Source of the DNA: Candidatus Kuenenia stuttgartensis
GTDB taxonomy: Bacteria > Planctomycetota > Planctomycetia > Planctomycetales > Planctomycetaceae
Direction: 5' to 3'
Assembly (NCBI GenBank): GCA_945904015.1
Contig: CAMDPK010000042.1
Span: forward strand, 1 to 46,860
DNA: 46,860 bases
Shown one piece after another: positions 42,859 to 46,860 of the stretch. Under the pieces are notes generated by a model. That model saw only the letters and a program-made list of their open reading frames with translations. It did not search any database and was not told the origin of the DNA. The first letter of the stretch is position 1. Each line of letters begins with the position of its first letter. A program made the position numbers and the translations under genes.

Positions 42859-43688
42859 GAACTTTCGAGCAGGCGCTTGACCGCCTCTTCCAGCCAGCCG
42901 CCATGCCAGGTGTGTTCGAGCTTTGGGCCGTCAGAGTAGCTGTGCGGGATTTGAAGCTCGTTGAGCAACGCTTCCGCGCGTCGGTGGTGATCGCGGAAGC
43001 TGCCGAATCCAAGATGAATCAGGCGAGCAGTTGGTTGTTCGCCGGTCTTGGGACGAAGTTTCTCGGCACGATCGCGCAACAAGCTGTCGAGGCGGTACGA
43101 CGAAAATTTTTCCGGCGTGCCGTAAATCGATCCCATGCCGAATTGGTCCGGCGCGGTCTTCATCAGCGGAGCATCCCAGGCGGCGGCTTTCGCAAAGAGG
43201 TCGGGGTGTCGCAGCAGGAGGCTCCACGCTCCGTAGCCGGACTTGCTGAAGCCGACCAGCAGCCGGCCGTCGCGTTCGGCCAGCGCGGGATAAAGTCTCT
43301 CGATGGTCGGGACGACAACTTTCAGGAAATACGTCTCTTGGCGGATCGTTTTGTCGGTCGGGTGATCAGCGTACCACGGCAGATGCGAGAACGTCGGCGC
43401 GACGCAAATCAACCGATGCTTGTTGGCAAGGTCGAGCTTCTTCGCCTCCAGCAATCCGTCACCGTAGCGCTGTTCAAGATTGGCTTGAACCGGCAGCAGA
43501 TACAGCACTTTCAAACTCTCATCGGGTTCGAGCTTCTCCGGCAGGAGCACGCGAATCAGCGTCTCTCCCGACTGAAACTCGGACGTGACCCGATGGACTC
43601 GGAAGCCTTGCTCGTCAACAACCACGTCGGAGACTTGCGCAGCATCCGCAGCGAAGAGAGCGGAGAGAAGTAAAAAGGATGTGAGCAT
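42855..43688 (-). CDS. Exported alpha/beta-hydrolase (esterase-like)
   Basis: The start at 43688 gives a signal peptide (LTSFLLLSALFAADAAQ). The 277-residue protein is an alpha/beta hydrolase of the esterase D/feruloyl-esterase type: LKVLYLLPV for the first strand, nucleophile elbow GFSKSGYGAWSLLL (Ser in G-F-S), YADHPTD and the C-terminal His in LEHTWHGGW. It probably hydrolyses an ester of a polysaccharide or other small molecule in the periplasm. It converges with the LipB homologue, and both stops lie in one palindrome. Confidence 0.85.
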   Translation of the reverse strand: MLTSFLLLSALFAADAAQVSDVVVDEQGFRVHRVTSEFQSGETLIRVLLPEKLEPDESLKVLYLLPVQANLEQRYGDGLLEAKKLDLANKHRLICVAPTFSHLPWYADHPTDKTIRQETYFLKVVVPTIERLYPALAERDGRLLVGFSKSGYGAWSLLLRHPDLFAKAAAWDAPLMKTAPDQFGMGSIYGTPEKFSSYRLDSLLRDRAEKLRPKTGEQPTARLIHLGFGSFRDHHRRAEALLNELQIPHSYSDGPKLEHTWHGGWLEEAVKRLLESS

Positions 43689-43711
43689 GGCATTCGGTTG
43701 GATCGCGTGAA

Positions 43712-43815
43712 CGTAGTCGCCTCGTTCCACGAGGCGAAGCCCTTTGAAGAATCTCTCAATCGTGTGACGGATTTGTGAGTCTATTGATCTTGGCTCCGCC
43801 ACGCGGAACGTGTTG
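43712..43815. repeat. Spacer with a single palindrome arm
   Basis: A hairpin TCGCCTCGT-TCC-ACGAGGCGA (43717-43737) and a second partial hairpin (CCGCCACGCGG, 43797-43807). The two are not complementary to each other, so this is not a full nested element. The region lies upstream of the esterase gene. Confidence 0.55.
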
Positions 43816-44088
43816 TTAATCCCAGACCGTCGTGTCTTTTCCAGTAAAAAAACTGAATCTCACCCATGCACTTTGCCTGTTGCCAGAGCTGTCTTCCACC
43901 ATGACCCGATGCCAACCCCTTCTCCAAAACATGCTGTACTCCTTGTGGATGATGCGGCAATTATTCCGACTTTCCCATTTGGGAAAGTCTGCCGCAGATT
44001 TGAGGATCCGCTGACACCCCCAATAAGTGAAGAAGATCATCAGGACTGACGCCAAGAAGGCGACGTAGGCACGGAAGTTGTTGTTCAT
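43816..44088 (-). CDS. Small single-pass membrane protein of unknown function
   Basis: From the ATG at 44088 (RBS GGAAAG) the 90-residue protein has one membrane segment (AYVAFLASVLMIFFTYWGC) followed by a basic, aromatic domain (RIIHKEYSMFWRRGWHRVMVEDSSG and so on to TTVWD). GC content is lower than in neighbours. No family is recognised. It lies between the esterase and DD-peptidase genes on the same strand. Confidence 0.7.
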   Translation of the reverse strand: MNNNFRAYVAFLASVLMIFFTYWGCQRILKSAADFPKWESRNNCRIIHKEYSMFWRRGWHRVMVEDSSGNRQSAWVRFSFFTGKDTTVWD

Positions 44089-44175
44089 GACACTTTCCCA
44101 TGCAAAGCCTTCAATTTGATTGACGTGATTCGGAATCATCAAAACGGTGCTGACACACCGCACTCCAATTGACGG

Positions 44176-45738
44176 CTACGGCTGCTCGTACAGCAACTCG
44201 GCGATGTGGCCGAGGTCTTTGCCGACGGCAGTGGTGGTCAGGCCGTTTCGCAGCGGGGCGTTGTTGACGAACAGGGCGAACGCGAGCGTGTCCCCCTTCG
44301 ACGTCGTCATGTAGCCGGCGAGGGCCTTGCTGGTCAGCAGCGAGTTGGCGTTCATGACGTTGTCCCAATACAGCGTGCCGGTCTTGGCGGAGACTTTGTC
44401 TTTCGCCGGGCTATCGGCTCCGACCGATTTTGCGAGCGTGCCGTCGACGCCGAGTCGTGGCATGGCTCGGCGATAGGCGTCGAAGTCGGAGCGTGTCGCC
44501 ATGTGGCGCAGGAGCTGGACCGTTGCGGCGGGGGTCGTGTAGTCGGCTCGCGATCCGCCGGCTCCGCCGCCGAACGAGATCGTGTCGACATCGACGCCGA
44601 CTCGTTTGAGGAAGTCGTGTTGTCGTCGCAAGCCTTGCGAAAGTGTTCGCTCGCCGTGCTTGGCCGCGACGAGCAACGGCAGCGTGCTGGCGTGCAAGTT
44701 GTGGCTGACTTTCAGAATCAGCCGTGCATTCTCGGCGAACGGCGGCGAGACGAACTTCGCGACGTTCGGCAGCTTGAGCGTTTCGTCTCGCGGCGGCAGT
44801 TTGTCGGCCGGATGGTCGGCGGCGGCCGGTGCCTCGACTTCGACTCCCTGCCGACTCAACGCCTCGATCAGAAGAGTCCGGGCGAACGAGTTCGCATCTG
44901 CCGCTTCGAGCACTCGCAGGACCGGCTTGTGTCCTTCGGCGATGCGGCCGGAAACGCTGATCCGGCCGCCGCCGAGATCGCGCACCGACGTTTCGGTCTT
45001 GCCGTCTTTGGCGACGGTTTCGACATGCGTTTCGATGCGGAAGGATTTGGAGTCTGGCCGCCATTTGACGTCCGCTGGTTGGCCGGCCTTCGCGGGAGTG
45101 ATCGTGACATCGAACAGATTGTCGTTGACGTAAATCGGCGTGATCCGGCCGGGACCGCTGCCGCTCCCTTCGGCCTTTTCGAAGAGGCGGTCGTCAATCA
45201 GCACGTCGCCGCGAACTCGTTTGATTCCGGTCTTCGCGACTTGTCGGGCGAGTTCGTTCAGTCCGGCGAGCGGGTCTTGCGGTGTGAGTTCCGACTCCGT
45301 GCCGCCGCTGGCGTAGGTGTGGTCGCCGTTCGTGAACGCGATCTCGCCGGATTCGGTCGTCCGTCCGCCGAGCGTCAGGTCGCCGCTGGCGATCAGGATC
45401 AAGTCGCCGATCAGTTCTCCTTTGTCGTTGACCTCGCCGCGGCGCACGATCGGCGTTTCAAAGCGAAGGTCGGCTCCGAAAGCGTCGAGAGCACATGCAA
45501 CCGTGAAGCACTTCGTCGTGCTCGCAGGAGCGAACAACTTGGCCGAGTTCAGCTCGTACCGCACGTCGCCGGTCTTCAGATCGACGGCCAGCAAGCCCCA
45601 ATGTGCCTGTTTGTACTTCGCCGAGTCCATCACTTCGCGCACCTTCGGCGGAACTCGATCCTCGGCAACGGCCGACTTCGTGCTGACGATCAGAACCGAA
45701 ATGACAACCAACCAAGACGGTCGTAGAAGGCGAGACAC
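44176..45738 (-). CDS. dacB: D-Ala-D-Ala carboxypeptidase/endopeptidase (PBP4 family)
   Basis: The GTG start at 45738 has a GAGGAG ribosome binding site. The 520-residue protein has a signal peptide (VVISVLIVSTKSAVA) and a serine-type penicillin-binding fold of peptidase family S13: SxxK as S73-T-T-K76 (APASTTK), S-H-N (SHNLHAS) and K-T-G (SAKTGTLYWDN). The long insertion between motifs 1 and 2 is characteristic. It trims or cuts peptidoglycan cross-links, notable since planctomycetes were long thought to lack peptidoglycan. Periplasmic. The closest relatives are DacB proteins. Confidence 0.93.
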   Translation of the reverse strand: MSRLLRPSWLVVISVLIVSTKSAVAEDRVPPKVREVMDSAKYKQAHWGLLAVDLKTGDVRYELNSAKLFAPASTTKCFTVACALDAFGADLRFETPIVRRGEVNDKGELIGDLILIASGDLTLGGRTTESGEIAFTNGDHTYASGGTESELTPQDPLAGLNELARQVAKTGIKRVRGDVLIDDRLFEKAEGSGSGPGRITPIYVNDNLFDVTITPAKAGQPADVKWRPDSKSFRIETHVETVAKDGKTETSVRDLGGGRISVSGRIAEGHKPVLRVLEAADANSFARTLLIEALSRQGVEVEAPAAADHPADKLPPRDETLKLPNVAKFVSPPFAENARLILKVSHNLHASTLPLLVAAKHGERTLSQGLRRQHDFLKRVGVDVDTISFGGGAGGSRADYTTPAATVQLLRHMATRSDFDAYRRAMPRLGVDGTLAKSVGADSPAKDKVSAKTGTLYWDNVMNANSLLTSKALAGYMTTSKGDTLAFALFVNNAPLRNGLTTTAVGKDLGHIAELLYEQP

Positions 45739-46001
45739 GGGGAACTCCTCTTCAAGTGGGGCAGGTTTTCAACCTGCTAGGATCGAATGGATGCGGGAAT
45801 GGTGGCACATCTTATCGGTCTCGCAGTTGAAAGTCGCGCCAGGACCGGCTCGTCACGCGGAGCGGTGACGGCTACGTAGACGAGCCGAACGCTCAGCAGC
45901 GCGACCGAGACCTGTGATGCGGTCCCCCGATTTGCTCTCGTCGATGCTGCGAGATAGCTTGTCCGCGCTTCGGCGACCGAAACTCTTGAGGAATGCGAAC
46001 C
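45739..46001. other. Spacer with isolated hairpins between divergent genes
   Basis: 263 bp. It holds a single arm copy of the 22422-22447 palindrome at 45756-45777 (GTGGGGCAGGTTTTCAACCT...), and a GC hairpin near 45851-45869 (CGTCAC...GTGACG). No complete nested element is seen. Promoters of the DD-peptidase and the next gene must be here. Confidence 0.65.
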
Positions 46002-46860
46002 ATGACTGAACGCGGACTGACTCGAAGGGCCTGGCTGGGGGCCAGTGTGATCGCGGCGACCGCCGTGGCGGCACGAGCCGAGACTCCGGCGGCGAAGGCT
46101 GTCGGCGTTGTGAAATACAGCCTCAACACCAGCACCATTCGCGGCCAAAAGGTCGGACTGGCTCGCGAAGTCGAGATCGCCGCTCAGGCCGGCTACGACG
46201 CGATCGAGCCTTGGATGGGGACGATCAACGACTTCGTCAAAGGGGGCGGATCGCTGAAAGACCTCGGCAAGAAGGCTCGCGACCTGGGACTGACGGTCGA
46301 GAGCGCGATCGGGTTCGCTCGCTGGATCGTCGATGACGACACCGAGCGGGCGAAGGGATTCGAGGAAGCCAAACGGGACATGGACTCCTTGCAGCAACTC
46401 GGCGGCAAGCGGATCGCGGCCCCGCCGGTCGGTGCTCACGACAAGGGACCGGTCGATTTGCTGAAGGCGGCGGAGCGGTATCGGCAGCTTTGCGAACTCG
46501 GCCGGCAGTTCGGAATTGTGCCGGAGGTCGAGGTCTGGGGGTTCTCAAAGGCTCTGTCCCGGCTGGGCGAAACGGTGTTCGTCGCGATCGAATCGGCTCA
46601 CCCCGACGCGACGATCCTGCCGGACATCTATCACCTCTTCAAAGGGGGATCGGGCTTCGACGGGCTGAGGCTGCTCAGCAGTTCCGCCGTACAGGTCTTC
46701 CACGTCAACGACTACCCGGCTGACTTGCCACGCGACAAAATCGCCGACAAAGACCGCGTTTATCCGGGAGATGGCATCGCTCCGATGACCGAAATCCTGC
46801 GGTCGGTCATCCGTCCCGACCGGCCGATTGTCCTGTCGCTGGAACTGTTCAACCCAGAGT
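46002..46860 (+). CDS. Tat-exported TIM-barrel epimerase/isomerase-like protein, 5' part
   Basis: The frame is open to the right edge (286 codons), so the C-terminus is missing. It starts with a Tat signal (LTRRAWLGASVIAATAVAARA) and continues as a sugar-phosphate isomerase/epimerase-type barrel: YSLNTSTIRG, AAQAGYDAIEPWMGTIND, AIGFARWIVDDD, GGKRIAAPPVGAHD, PEVEVWGFSKALS, TILPDIYHLFKGGSG, FHVNDYPADLPRD and YPGDGIAPMTEIL. Glu in PEVEVWG and in SLELFN, and Asp in LPDIYH, are in place for metal binding. Similar to the gene at 37860 in plan but not closely. Confidence 0.92.
   Translation, partial: MTERGLTRRAWLGASVIAATAVAARAETPAAKAVGVVKYSLNTSTIRGQKVGLAREVEIAAQAGYDAIEPWMGTINDFVKGGGSLKDLGKKARDLGLTVESAIGFARWIVDDDTERAKGFEEAKRDMDSLQQLGGKRIAAPPVGAHDKGPVDLLKAAERYRQLCELGRQFGIVPEVEVWGFSKALSRLGETVFVAIESAHPDATILPDIYHLFKGGSGFDGLRLLSSSAVQVFHVNDYPADLPRDKIADKDRVYPGDGIAPMTEILRSVIRPDRPIVLSLELFNPE

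Noticed and set aside
43712..43815. A complete nested palindrome
   Set aside because: Two hairpins are present but they are not complementary to each other, so only a single arm is reported.
1..46860. CRISPR arrays, tRNA or rRNA genes, prophage modules
   Set aside because: No regular spacer-repeat array, no cloverleaf with CCA-type end, no ribosomal RNA text and no phage structural genes were seen.

Overview
The window is about 60% GC and comes from the chromosome of a planctomycete (phylum Planctomycetota). The evidence is the set of lineage-typical families: two DUF1549/DUF1553 (PSD1-type) genes, two intact DUF1501 genes with Tat signals, a secreted CxPSR sulfatase, a DUF1559 pseudopilin with an H-X9-DG tail, a PmoA-like (DUF6807) protein, Tat-exported TIM-barrel epimerase-like proteins, a cytochrome-c/WD40 fusion and a zinc-ribbon/proline-rich membrane protein. 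No rRNA, tRNA, CRISPR array or prophage was seen.

Layout. 1-5332 is an accessory segment: a tight operon (DUF1553 end, DUF5678 protein, retropepsin-like protease, DUF1501), then an FRG-domain gene, two ~255-bp copies of a hairpin-rich repeat, an IS200-type HUH transposase and a 23-codon relic of another DUF1501 gene. 5342-9543 holds a sulfatase divergent from a lipA / lipoyl-like / holB operon with ATGA overlaps. 9654-12538 is a minus-strand operon: collagen-like lipoprotein, DUF1501, small protein. 12759-19447 carries a VWA membrane protein, a membrane protein of unknown function, a PmoA-like protein, two tandem exported cyclophilins and rpsT. 20051-27733 carries a membrane protein, nfo, an SDR, purC, a GH10-like protein and a PQQ-type propeller protein. 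27749-38777 is all minus strand: a receiver-degenerate LuxR-type regulator, the WD40/cytochrome and DUF1549/DUF1553 pair, a lipoprotein, a DUF1559 pseudopilin, the zinc-ribbon protein and an epimerase-like protein. 38979-46860 holds a VF530-family protein, ahcY divergent from metF (methyl cycle), a LipB homologue, an esterase, a small membrane protein, a PBP4-type DD-peptidase and a final epimerase-like gene cut by the window edge.

The strongest non-genic signal is a set of dispersed nested palindromes: an outer inverted repeat whose two arms are each hairpins. They have different core words but one architecture. They occupy most junctions between convergent genes, supply stop codons, form the C-terminal tail of nfo, and in one case lie in frame inside a DUF1553 gene. 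Related copies differ by compensatory base changes. A second theme is loss of catalytic residues in recognisable families: a lipoyl domain with no lysine, a LipB homologue without its Lys/Cys pair, a response regulator without phosphoacceptor residues, and a GH10-like protein without either catalytic glutamate.

Family assignments come from reading motifs by eye. No database search was run.
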